DNA of 48,537 nucleotides, from assembly GCA_008000375.1 (NCBI GenBank), contig SMOI01000031.1, forward strand, positions 42,951 to 91,487. The letters are read 5' to 3'. The DNA comes from Poteriospumella lacustris (lineage: Eukaryota; Sar; Chrysophyceae; Chromulinales; Dinobryaceae). Numbering within the stretch: the stretch's first letter is position 1; the number at the start of each line of letters is the position of its first letter. The notes under the pieces are model-generated. The model ran no database searches. It had not been told where the DNA came from and was given only the letters and a program-made list of their open reading frames with translations. A program made the position numbers and the translations under genes. Positions 19,401-27,602 of this stretch are shown one piece after another.

Positions 19401-21065
19401 ACACCGTCCGCGACGCGGGCCGCGGCGACCTCGGCGCCGACGACGAGCTCATCGAGCTGCAGCGCCTGCGCGCGAAGGAGGGCGACGTGGCGGCGATGCT
19501 GGCGATGGGCGACCTGTTCTACTACGGCGCGCGCGGCCTGCCGCAGGACCACGGCGAGGCGCTGCGCTACTTCCGCGCGGCGGCGGCGGCGGGCGACGCG
19601 CAGGGCATGTGCGGCGTGGCCAACATGCTGCTGAAGGGCGAGGGCGCGCCGCAGAACGTGTCGGCGGCCGTCGCCTGGTACGAGAACGCGACGCGGCTCG
19701 ACTCGGTGCGCGCGTACAACGGCCTCGGCTACCTGTTCTTCTACGGGCAGCACGTGCCGCAGAACTACACCCGCGCGCTCAGCTACTTCGTCCACGCCGC
19801 CAGCTTCGAGAGCGACGGCGACTCGCTCTTCAACGCGGCGTACTGCCTCGAACAGGGCTACGGCGTCGCCGAGCGCACCGACGCGACGCTGGCGCAGGCC
19901 GTGCACTTCTACACGGTGGCGGCCACGAAGCTGGGCCACTTCGGCGCCATCCAGACGCTCGGCTTCATGCACCTCGCCGGCCGCGGCGTGCCGCGCTCCG
20001 CGGCGCGCGCGCTGAGCTACTTCGCGCCGGCGCTGGGCGTCGGGCCGTGGCACCAGTGGCTGCGGCGCGGCTTCGACCTCTTCCTCGTCGCCAAGGACCT
20101 CGCCGCGCCGTCGCCCGCCGCCGCCGCCTCCGCCGCCGCCGCCGGCGCCGCGCGGTCGCTGTCCGCGTGGCTTAATCCCTTCGCCGCCCCCGCCGCTGGC
20201 GACGCGGCCGCTGGCCACGGCGCCGCTGCCGTCGCGCCGACGTCGCACGAGGCGGCGGCGATGACGACGGCGCACGTCCGCGACGCGCTGCTCGTGCAGA
20301 GCCTCTTCTGCTACCTCTACGCGGCCGAGCTCGGTGAGTCTCCCTCTCTCTCTCTCTCTCTCTGTGTCCCTCTGTGTGTCCTGACCGTGTCTTAACTGTG
20401 TCCTGACAGGCCACGAGGTGGCGGCCAGCAACGCGGCGTATCTGCTGCGCGCGAAGGTGCTGGCGCCCACGTCGACGCTGCAGGCGACGTCGGCGGCGCC
20501 GGCGGCGCGCACGGTGGCGGCGCTGCAGCACGGCCTCGTGTTCCACCTGCTGCGCAGCGCCGAGGTGCACGGCCAGGCGGAGTCGTGGCTGCAGCTCGGC
20601 CACCTCTTCGTCCCGCGACCGGGCCACCGCCACGACCACCGCGACGACGACAACGACGACCGCAGCGACGACGACACCGACGACGAGGCGGCCGACGCGG
20701 CCGACGCGGCCAACGCGAAGGGCCTCGCGCCGTGGCTGCGGCCGTCGTACGCCCACGCGCGCTACTGCTACGAGCGAGCGGTGGCGCAGTCGGGGCACCG
20801 CCTGGCGCTCGTGTACCTGGGCGTGCTGCACCACTTCGGCCTCGGCGACGCCGCCGGCCCGGCGCCCACCCGCGCGGCGCGGTACTACGCGTGGGCCACG
20901 GCCCCGCCGCCGGCCGGCGCGGCGCCGCAGCCGCCGCTGAGCGCGCAGATGCAGTGGCTGGTGTCGTCGCTGCAGACGGCGCTCGCGTGGGCGGAGCGGT
21001 CGTCGCTGGTGGGCCACACGCTGCAGGGCGGCCTCGACTACGTCGCGTCGCTGCTGTGGCAGTAG
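16405..21065 (+). CDS. SEL1L: SEL1L/Hrd3-like protein with LamG-like domain
   Basis: Adaptor of the ER-associated degradation ubiquitin ligase complex in the family (partner of HRD1). ATG at 16405 gives a signal peptide (MIAAFWAARALLLAWALA). A LamG/concanavalin-like domain spans about 340-560 (SGTWSLSLWIRL, RWTHLALTVENT, FRLFIDGRCE). Sel1 repeats follow from about 19200 (GDLFYYGARGLPQDHGEALRYF, GYLFFYGQHVPQNYTRALSYF and others). The phrase YAAELG|HEVAASNAAYLL spans the intron and matches a SEL1L signature. Intron 20334-20409 (GTGAGT...TGACAG, CT-rich). Several N-glycosylation sequons. Two -1 frame changes occur, near 19010-19023 and 19139; each equals one missing base. The expected length is about 1528 residues. 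The C-terminus ends in Sel1-like sequence without the usual membrane anchor. Confidence 0.85.
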
Positions 21066-21250
21066 TGTCTCTGTCGCTGTCTCTGTCGCTGTCGCTGTCC
21101 CTGTCTCTGTCTGTGTCTGTGTCTCTGTCTGTATCATCTATATCTACACGTCTACACGTCTACACGTCTATGTCTATACGTCTATACCTCTCTGTGTCTG
21201 TGTCTGTGTCTATGTCTGTGTCTATATCTGTGTGTCTATACGGCGGTGTC
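21066..21250. repeat. CT/TG-rich low-complexity 3' flank
   Basis: Runs of CTGTCT, TCTGTG and three copies of TCTACACG follow the SEL1L stop codon. No coding content; probably 3' UTR microsatellite sequence. The stretch 21251-21389 is T/G-rich and non-coding. Confidence 0.8.
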
Positions 21251-21389
21251 AGTGTCGGTGTCTGGGGCAGGGGCAGGGGTCTGGGTCTGTGCGGCTCTGC
21301 GGCAGTGGCTCAGCGCGTGTGTCTGTGTCCGGCACAGGGGAGGGGCGGCGATGAGAGGGCGGCGAGAGCGGTGGGGGTCTGCTGGGCGT

Positions 21390-22517
21390 CTAGAGGGGGC
21401 CGACGCCGGCGTAGCTCAGCAGGCGCTCGGCGAGCTCCGTCGGCAGACGGGCGCGCGTCTGGGCGACCATCTTCGCCGCCATCGCCGGCGAGAAGTGGCT
21501 GCGCCAATCGCCGACGCGTCCGCCGCGCAGATGCTGCAGCGTGTCGCCGCCCTCCTTCGTCTCGACCTGCCGCTTCATCTCCTCGAACGACGCGTGGTGC
21601 ACCACGCGGCGCAGGAACGCGTCGTGCTGCGCGGCATCGCTCGGCAGCAGGCGCAGGAACTCGGCCAGGCGCTGCGTCGTGGGCAGCGACTCGAGCTTCA
21701 TCGCCTCGAACTCGACCCAAATGATGCGGTCGGGGCGCGCCTGCGCGGCGGCGTACCAGTCGCGCGTCCAGTCGAAGTACGAGCCGAAGGCGACGTGGCC
21801 CTGCAGATACACCTCCGCGAAGGCGTCGAAGGGCCAGCCGCGCTTCGCCGGCGAGTTCTTCGGGTGGTAGTAGCAGGAGACGCAGGCGTCGAGCGGGTTG
21901 CGCGCCACGACGAGGACCTTGCAGCCGGGCGGGAGGGTGTCGAGCGCGGCGATCGCCCGCTCCACCGGCGGCGGCGGCGACGTGGCGGGCATCGTCGGCG
22001 CGACGCCCAGCAGCTGGCAGAGCTGGGCGTGCGTCTTCAGCACACGGGGGCTGGGTGCGGCGTCGAACTCGTCCCAGGGGATGGGGCGGCCCTCCTTGCC
22101 CATCGTTTGCTGCACGGCCGGGTCCTGCTCCACCATCGTCTCGATCCAGATCTTGCCCGTCCTCGTGTCCGAGTCGTACGAGTTCTTGTGCTGCGGGTCC
22201 AGCACGTCCGGATTGGCCCCGTTGGCGAGGAGCAAGACGCACTGCTCGCTCCACGTTGTGCCGCACTTCGGGTACGACGCGATGATGATGTCGCTGTCGC
22301 GGTAGCGCACGCGGTCGTTCAGCTGCGCCCAGCGGTCGAAGTGGCAGACACGCGACGAGGGGATGCCATAGACGCGGTTCAATGTCAGCGTCTCGATGAC
22401 GTCCGACGGGTCCTCCTTCTTCGCGACCGTCACCTCCAAAACGTTCTTCTCGTCGTTCGACACCGCCGTCACGGTGTACTCCACCGTCGCGGCCTCGTTG
22501 CCCTCTGTACCCGACAT
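21390..22517 (-). CDS. cytosolic-type sulfotransferase
   Basis: 375 residues, ATG at 22517, single exon. Sulfotransferases move a sulfuryl group from PAPS to hydroxyl or amine acceptors. The PAPS 5'-phosphosulfate loop reads SYPKCGTTW (81-89). The catalytic-base position reads KTH (H163). The 3'-phosphate motif reads VVARNPLDACVS (203-214, R206 and S214). The C-terminal region GDWRSHFS matches the late PAPS motif of the family (usually GxxGxWK). No signal peptide or membrane segment. The substrate cannot be predicted. It converges with the SEL1L-like gene across a low-complexity spacer. Confidence 0.9.
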   Translation of the reverse strand: MSGTEGNEAATVEYTVTAVSNDEKNVLEVTVAKKEDPSDVIETLTLNRVYGIPSSRVCHFDRWAQLNDRVRYRDSDIIIASYPKCGTTWSEQCVLLLANGANPDVLDPQHKNSYDSDTRTGKIWIETMVEQDPAVQQTMGKEGRPIPWDEFDAAPSPRVLKTHAQLCQLLGVAPTMPATSPPPPVERAIAALDTLPPGCKVLVVARNPLDACVSCYYHPKNSPAKRGWPFDAFAEVYLQGHVAFGSYFDWTRDWYAAAQARPDRIIWVEFEAMKLESLPTTQRLAEFLRLLPSDAAQHDAFLRRVVHHASFEEMKRQVETKEGGDTLQHLRGGRVGDWRSHFSPAMAAKMVAQTRARLPTELAERLLSYAGVGPL

Positions 22518-22964
22518 GATTTCTCGCTCCTACAGCTCTGCTGCACCTCAGTTATGCACTAGCCCAGCCACAGGCTAGCAATAGTCAGCAAAAGTCGCTA
22601 AGATGGTCACCGAGGCACCGTCGGCGACGGTGGCGGCTGCGCAGTGAAGATCGACGCCTAACATAGCGTCAGTTGCATCTCCTGCCAGGCACTCGTCGCT
22701 AAACTAAGCGCCCTCCTCTCTCGGTCTCAACGTTAAGTTAAGCGTCGTGGCCGGATACGACGTCGTCTTTGGGGGCGTCCGGGCGGGCGGCAGGCCGGAC
22801 CGCCCAGTGGCGCCGCTGTCAAATTTTCTGCCTCGCCGCCGCTTAATCTGCCTTTAGCGATCGTATTTCAACCTGTTCCTGGACTCCTGCGGACCGACCT
22901 TGTGTTTCAGACGCTTTTGTTTGCTTGTGGATAGGGAAGAAACCAGACGCCAGCGCACAACACC
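22518..22964. other. divergent intergenic region, sulfotransferase / PH gene A
   Basis: About 450 bases between divergent starts. The last 100 bases before the PH gene are moderately AT-rich. No element recognised. Confidence 0.5.
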
Positions 22965-23396
22965 ATGCAGCGCCCGCCTTTCGTCGACCCCGCCACCGGT
23001 CGCCAATATGATACGTCGAACGCCAATTTGGAGGGCTGGCTCACCAAGCAGTCCATGTGGCTGAAGGACTGGCGCCGACGCTACTTCATTTTGAAGGGAT
23101 CCAAGCTGTTTTTCGCCCGAGGCGAATTTTCCGCGCCCCACGGCATGATCGACCTGTCGACGTGCATGACAGTGAAGTCGGCCGAGCTCAAGGCCGGCAA
23201 GAAGAACGCCATCGAAGTGTCGACGAAGGAGCAGACCTTCTACATGTTCGCGGACACGGAGAAGGAGAAGGACGAGTGGATCGGAGCCATCGGCAAGTCC
23301 ATCGTGCAGTCCTCCGGCACCTTCACGAAGGACGACGGGAAGGAAGACGACGACGCCAGCGACGACGGGTCGGAGGCGCCTGAGGGATACCGTTAG
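22965..23396 (+). CDS. small PH-domain protein, copy A
   Basis: 143 residues that are almost entirely one pleckstrin-homology domain: LEGWLTKQSMWLKDWRRRYF (strand 1-2), KGSKLFFAR, a TCMTVKSAE strand, STKEQTFYMFAD, and the C-terminal helix EKEKDEWIGAIGKSIVQ with its conserved Trp. It resembles the plant single-domain PH protein AtPH1 in size and in the phrases W-L-T-K-Q, T-V-K-x-A-E and E-K-E-x-E-W-I. That suggests phosphoinositide binding, by family knowledge only. Acidic tail (DDGKEDDDASDDG). A near-identical copy lies on the other strand at 24078-24509. Confidence 0.9.
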   Translation: MQRPPFVDPATGRQYDTSNANLEGWLTKQSMWLKDWRRRYFILKGSKLFFARGEFSAPHGMIDLSTCMTVKSAELKAGKKNAIEVSTKEQTFYMFADTEKEKDEWIGAIGKSIVQSSGTFTKDDGKEDDDASDDGSEAPEGYR

Positions 23397-23580
23397 ATGC
23401 CATCCAGAGCCGCACGGAGCGCCGCGGTTGGTAGTCATGATCGGAGGGTGTCGGGCGCTATTACTGTCGACCCTGCGCGGCGGCCGTGCGTCTCGCCGAT
23501 CGTTGCCTGTAGATGTTGTTTGCTTTTGTTTGTAGTGCTTCCTGTCATAGATTATTTTACGCCTTCTTTTCCTTAGTGTA
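22965..23580. repeat. inverted repeat, left arm (PH gene A and 3' flank)
   Basis: Matches the reverse complement of 23870-24509 over the whole coding region and about 180 bases of 3' flank. The right arm has one insertion of about 22 bases (within 23920-23945). Similarity is weak upstream of the ATG (about 18 bases). Confidence 0.9.
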
Positions 23581-23869
23581 CCATAAGGAACTAAGTATTC
23601 TCTCGCCTCCCAGTCTCGTCTGATCGTGTCGTGTCAACGCTTCGTCTCCGTCGCCACAGGTCCGCTCAGCGACCCGACACCAACCCATTGGGCTTGTCGC
23701 TGCCGGCGACAGCGGTGTAGGCTCGTCATCGTCAGACTCAACGCGTAGATGAACGAGCCACTACCGGCGTCAGAAGACTCGGAGCAAGGGCGTTGACCGC
23801 GCGCGGATCAAATGCAGACTCGACAGACGGTGGACACGATGGCAGCGAATACTTAAGACCTCCTCGTGC
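23581..23869. other. centre of the PH-gene palindrome
   Basis: Non-repeated spacer of about 290 bases between the two arms; it receives the 3' ends of both genes. No gene seen. Confidence 0.5.
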
Positions 23870-24509
23870 TACACTAATGAAAAGAAGGCGTAAAATAAAT
23901 CGCTTACAGGAAGCACTACAACGCAACAGTGACAGGGCAAAGAAACAAAAGCAAACAACATCTACAGGCAACGATCGGCGAGACGCACGGCCGCCGCGCA
24001 GGGTCGACAGTAATAGCGCCCGACACCCTCCGATCATGACTACCAACCGCGGCGCTCCGTGCGGCTCTGGATGGCATCTAACGGTATCCCTCAGGCGCCT
24101 CCGACCCGTCGTCGCTGGCGTCGTCGTCTTCCTTCCCGTCGTCCTTCGTGAAGGTGCCGGAGGACTGCACGATGGACTTGCCGATGGCTCCGATCCACTC
24201 GTCCTTCTCCTTCTCCGTGTCCGCGAACATGTAGAAGGTCTGCTCCTTCGTCGACACTTCGATGGCGTTCTTCTTGCCGGCCTTGAGCTCGGCCGACTTC
24301 ACTGTCATGCACGTCGACAGGTCGATCATGCCGTGGGGCGCGGAAAATTCGCCTCGGGCGAAAAACAGCTTGGATCCCTTCAAAATGAAGTAGCGTCGGC
24401 GCCAGTCCTTCAGCCACATGGACTGCTTGGTGAGCCAGCCCTCCACGCTGGCATTGGACGTATCGTACTGGCGACCGGTGGCGGGGTCGACGTAAGGCGG
24501 GCGCTGCAT
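23870..24509. repeat. inverted repeat, right arm (PH gene B and 3' flank)
   Basis: Partner of 22965-23580. The arms end sharply at TTAGTGTA / TACACTAA on the inner side and close to the start codons on the outer side. Confidence 0.9.
24078..24509 (-). CDS. small PH-domain protein, copy B
   Basis: 143 residues, ATG at 24509, same length as copy A. It differs at only a few residues near the N-terminus (PPYVDP for PPFVDP; NASVEGW for NANLEGW). The core and acidic tail are the same. The upstream sequence is unrelated to that of copy A, so the two genes probably have different promoters. Confidence 0.9.
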   Translation of the reverse strand: MQRPPYVDPATGRQYDTSNASVEGWLTKQSMWLKDWRRRYFILKGSKLFFARGEFSAPHGMIDLSTCMTVKSAELKAGKKNAIEVSTKEQTFYMFADTEKEKDEWIGAIGKSIVQSSGTFTKDDGKEDDDASDDGSEAPEGYR

Positions 24510-25066
24510 GGTGTTGCGACTGGCGACTGCGGATTGGAATAAAATCGGACACCCTCGCCACGACCTCGCTATCACTGTTGTGCCGCAGGCGCAGCATCGC
24601 CGTGGGAGGCGTTCGCTCGCGTCGTATTCGCTATCGACGCGACGAGCGACGAGCGACGCCGCCGCCGCGGCGGCGTCCGGCCTGCGACTTCCGCAATCGC
24701 CGCTTACTTCGACGTGCTACCGGAAGAAACACGTCTTCTTTGACGGAGAACGTCTGTCGGGACATGATGGCGATGACCCCTACCCACACCCCACACGATT
24801 CGCTGTATGACATGGGACCCTGTACGACGTGCGGCGGGCAGCACCAAGCGGCGCTGTGGTGTGCGGAAGATGAAGCGCAGAGGAAGGCGGCCGCAGATGG
24901 GGCGCGGCGTCAGTGAATTACAGTCGCGGCGGTGACATATGCGGCGCGTGAGACCCGTTGGCTAGCGACGCGTGGGCCTCACGGCGAAGGAGGCGTCTCT
25001 CTATCTAAACCAGTGTCGATGGCGACGACACTGGTGGCTACACGAGTAAGGAAGGTCTACGGGGGT
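24510..25066. other. intergenic region upstream of PH gene B
   Basis: About 560 bases up to the MFSD1-like stop codon. It contains only the weak small open frame listed separately. The rest shows no recognised element. Confidence 0.5.
24764..24916 (+). CDS. possible 50-residue small protein
   Basis: ATG at 24764 to a stop at 24914-24916. It contains CTTCGGQHQAALWC, a C-x2-C-x3-H-x5-C arrangement that could bind zinc, close to but not matching the CCHC zinc-knuckle spacing. There is no independent support, and it could be chance or leader sequence. Confidence 0.2.
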   Translation: MMAMTPTHTPHDSLYDMGPCTTCGGQHQAALWCAEDEAQRKAAADGARRQ

Positions 25067-27112
25067 CTATTTGTTCGACGGGCGGATGGTGAACGACGGC
25101 GTCCGGTCGCGGCTGGCGGTGCGGTCGCGCTCGCTCGTCGTCAGCTCCGCGCGGCCGCGGAAGGCGCCGCCGCGCATCGCCTCTTCGTACGAGGTGAAGG
25201 AGCCGCCGTGGCTGCGGTTCGAGACGCTGTGGCTTCTGGAGCGCGAGCGCGAGCGGATGCGGTCGCGGTACGGGTCCGAGTCGCCGCCGATGGCCGCGTC
25301 GACGCCGCCCGCCTCGGCCTTGTCCGACTCCAGCAGCCCGTCGGCCGCGCCCTCGTCGGTCTCCAGCGCCAACGCGCCGGGCTCGCCCTCCAGCGGCTGC
25401 GCCATCTTCAGGTACTCCAGCTTCGTGATGACGCCCATCTGCAGCATCGCGTAGGCGCAGCCCACGCGCCACCAGCGGCCGTTGAGGTGGTGGCCGTGGC
25501 CCCAGTCGTAGACGTTGAGGTACACGCCCACGACGAAGCCCACCGCCGCCAGCCCCACGAAGAGCATCTCGACGCTGGGGCAGTACTGGTCGCCCGCGTC
25601 GGTGTAGATCGCCGCGGAGATCAGCGGGATGATGGCCGTGGCGAGGTTCTGGCCGCTGGTCACGATGCCGAAGGCGAGGCCCGTCTCGCGCTCCTTCACG
25701 ACGAGCGGCACGGCGGGCCACAGCACCGACACGAAGCCCGTGTACGCCAGGCCCTGGCCGACGAGCGGTCCGACGGGATCCACCGACGTCAGCCCCAGCA
25801 GCGCGTGGACGACGATCAAAATGGCCGGCGCGACGGCGGCGATGAGGGCGCGGAAGCCGTAGAGGTCGATGGTGTAGCCCAGCGGCGGCGACAGACACGC
25901 GGAGATGATGTACGGGATCGACATGATCACCGAGGCCTTCGACTCGGCCGAGCTCTGCCGCGAGCAGTACAGGCTCGTCGCGCAGTTGTCCGTCCACTCG
26001 GATTTGCTGCAGTCGATGTCGCTCGTCGCCAGCGGGCTGAACGTTTCGCCCGTCGACAGCGTCGCGTTCAGCGGCAGCGGCGGCTGGTACCACTCGGACG
26101 ACGGACACGCGGCCGTGTACGGGTTGTTCGGGCCCTCGCAGTACAGCGGGTTCTGGATGGCGCAGGCGGCGGGCGGCGCCTTGAAATAGTCGCGCTCGAG
26201 CAGCAGCGAGGAGGAGATGTTGTTGAAGGGCAGCACGCAGCCGTACACGACCATGCACGACACGACGAGGATCCAGAAGATGTACTTCAGCTGGAACACG
26301 TCGCGCAGCGACGCCTCCGGCTCGTCGTCGACGTCGGCGGTCGTCGCGACGGCCGCGCGGGCGCCGTAGCCGTCGCCGTCGCCGTCGCCGACGGCCGCGT
26401 GCAGCTCGTTGGTCGTCGCGTGGCCGATGACCTTCGTGTCCGCGTGCTCCTCGCCGTGCAGCGCGGCGAGGTTGGCGCGGACGGTGTTCTCCAGCGCCAG
26501 GTCGAGTGGCATGGCCACGAGGACGCAGCCGACGCAGAAGCCGCAGAGGATGGCGCCGAACCAGAGCGCGAAGACGATGCTGACGTCGTCCGCCAGCACC
26601 GGCGACACGAGGTTGTTCACCACCGAGCCCAGCTTCGAGATCGACAAGTTCACGCCGAAGGCGAAGGCCAGTTCCTTGCCCTTGAACCACTGCGCCAGCA
26701 GCGCCGAGTTCGCCACGGTGAAGCTCTCGCCGCCGAAGCCGAAAATGAGGCGGCCGAGGAACATCACCGGCCACGACTTGATCGACAGGCCGATGCTGAA
26801 GATCACCTGGCCCAGCGTGATCAGCGACGAGAACAGCAGCAGACACATGCGCACGCCGATGCGGTCGACGAGGTAGCCGCCGAAGAACGGCAGAATCACG
26901 TTCGGCGCCGAGTACAGCGTGTACAGCAGGCCGAACGAGATCTCGTAGTCGCTGGGGTCGCCCATGTAGTCGTCGATCTGCGTCTTCAGCGCCGCAGGGA
27001 TGTCGAAGCAGTAGTACGAGCCCACCATCATGAGACAGCCCAGCACCAAAATGGCCCAGCGCCAGACGGACTCGCTCTTGTCGCGAATCATTTTTCCGGA
27101 GCCGCTCTTCAT
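25067..27112 (-). CDS. MFSD1: major facilitator transporter, MFSD1-like
   Basis: 681 residues from the ATG at 27112 (KSGSGKMIRDK follows). Twelve-helix MFS. Phrases shared with MFSD1, a lysosomal transporter: MMVGSYYCFDIPAALKTQI, YTLYSAPNVILPFFGGYLVDRIG, FGFGGESFTVANSALLAQWF and FKGKELAFAFG. The VDRIG loop is MFS motif A. An unusual feature is a loop of about 100 residues after helix 7, with seven cysteines and an N-glycosylation site, about 25930-26200. The C-terminal 120 residues are cytosolic, Asp/Ser/Arg-rich with an RSRSRSRS stretch. The frame continues 59 codons upstream into a poly-Arg GCCGTC repeat, which I regard as non-coding. Confidence 0.88.
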   Translation of the reverse strand: MKSGSGKMIRDKSESVWRWAILVLGCLMMVGSYYCFDIPAALKTQIDDYMGDPSDYEISFGLLYTLYSAPNVILPFFGGYLVDRIGVRMCLLLFSSLITLGQVIFSIGLSIKSWPVMFLGRLIFGFGGESFTVANSALLAQWFKGKELAFAFGVNLSISKLGSVVNNLVSPVLADDVSIVFALWFGAILCGFCVGCVLVAMPLDLALENTVRANLAALHGEEHADTKVIGHATTNELHAAVGDGDGDGYGARAAVATTADVDDEPEASLRDVFQLKYIFWILVVSCMVVYGCVLPFNNISSSLLLERDYFKAPPAACAIQNPLYCEGPNNPYTAACPSSEWYQPPLPLNATLSTGETFSPLATSDIDCSKSEWTDNCATSLYCSRQSSAESKASVIMSIPYIISACLSPPLGYTIDLYGFRALIAAVAPAILIVVHALLGLTSVDPVGPLVGQGLAYTGFVSVLWPAVPLVVKERETGLAFGIVTSGQNLATAIIPLISAAIYTDAGDQYCPSVEMLFVGLAAVGFVVGVYLNVYDWGHGHHLNGRWWRVGCAYAMLQMGVITKLEYLKMAQPLEGEPGALALETDEGAADGLLESDKAEAGGVDAAIGGDSDPYRDRIRSRSRSRSHSVSNRSHGGSFTSYEEAMRGGAFRGRAELTTSERDRTASRDRTPSFTIRPSNK

Positions 27113-27602
27113 CGTGTCGCCTGTTTCCGATCTCCGCACGCCATGCACACGCAGCAATAAAGGACAGACACAGGGGAAGGTCAATGGAGAATGATTCGAG
27201 GCGGAGCCACCGACGAGGCGATCGTCGATCGTCGATGCAAAAGCAACGCGCCGCCGTCGCCGTCGCCGTCGCCGTCGCCGCAGAGCCACCGATACGCAGA
27301 CTCTGCGTCGCTCTGTGCGCGTCTGTGTCGCACTCCCTCTCCGCCGCCGCCGCGTCGCCGCCGCGTCGCCGTCGCTGATCGATGCCGTGCGTCACCGGTC
27401 GCCTGTCACGCAGCCAACGCACCGTACAGCTTTACGCTGTTCCACAGCTGTGCCGCTGTGCCACTGCGGCGCTCTGTGGCGCTCCGTGGGAGCACATGTG
27501 TCTCAGCTGTGTCTCAGGTGTGTCTCAGTTGTGTCTCTGTTGTGTGTGTTGTGTGTGTATTGTGTGTATTGTGTGTGTATTGTGTGTGCGTTACAGCGGC
27601 GG
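27113..27602. other. spacer with GCCGTC and TG microsatellites
   Basis: Upstream of the MFSD1-like gene and downstream of the nucleoporin gene. A GCCGTC hexamer repeat lies at about 27251-27281, and TG-rich repeats (TGTGTCTCAG and TGTGTGTAT units) at about 27500-27592, just past the nucleoporin stop codon. Confidence 0.7.

Noticed and set aside
26980-27289. N-terminal extension of the MFSD1-like protein with poly-Arg
   Set aside because: Derived from a GCCGTC microsatellite; the ATG at 27112 gives a normal N-terminus before helix 1.
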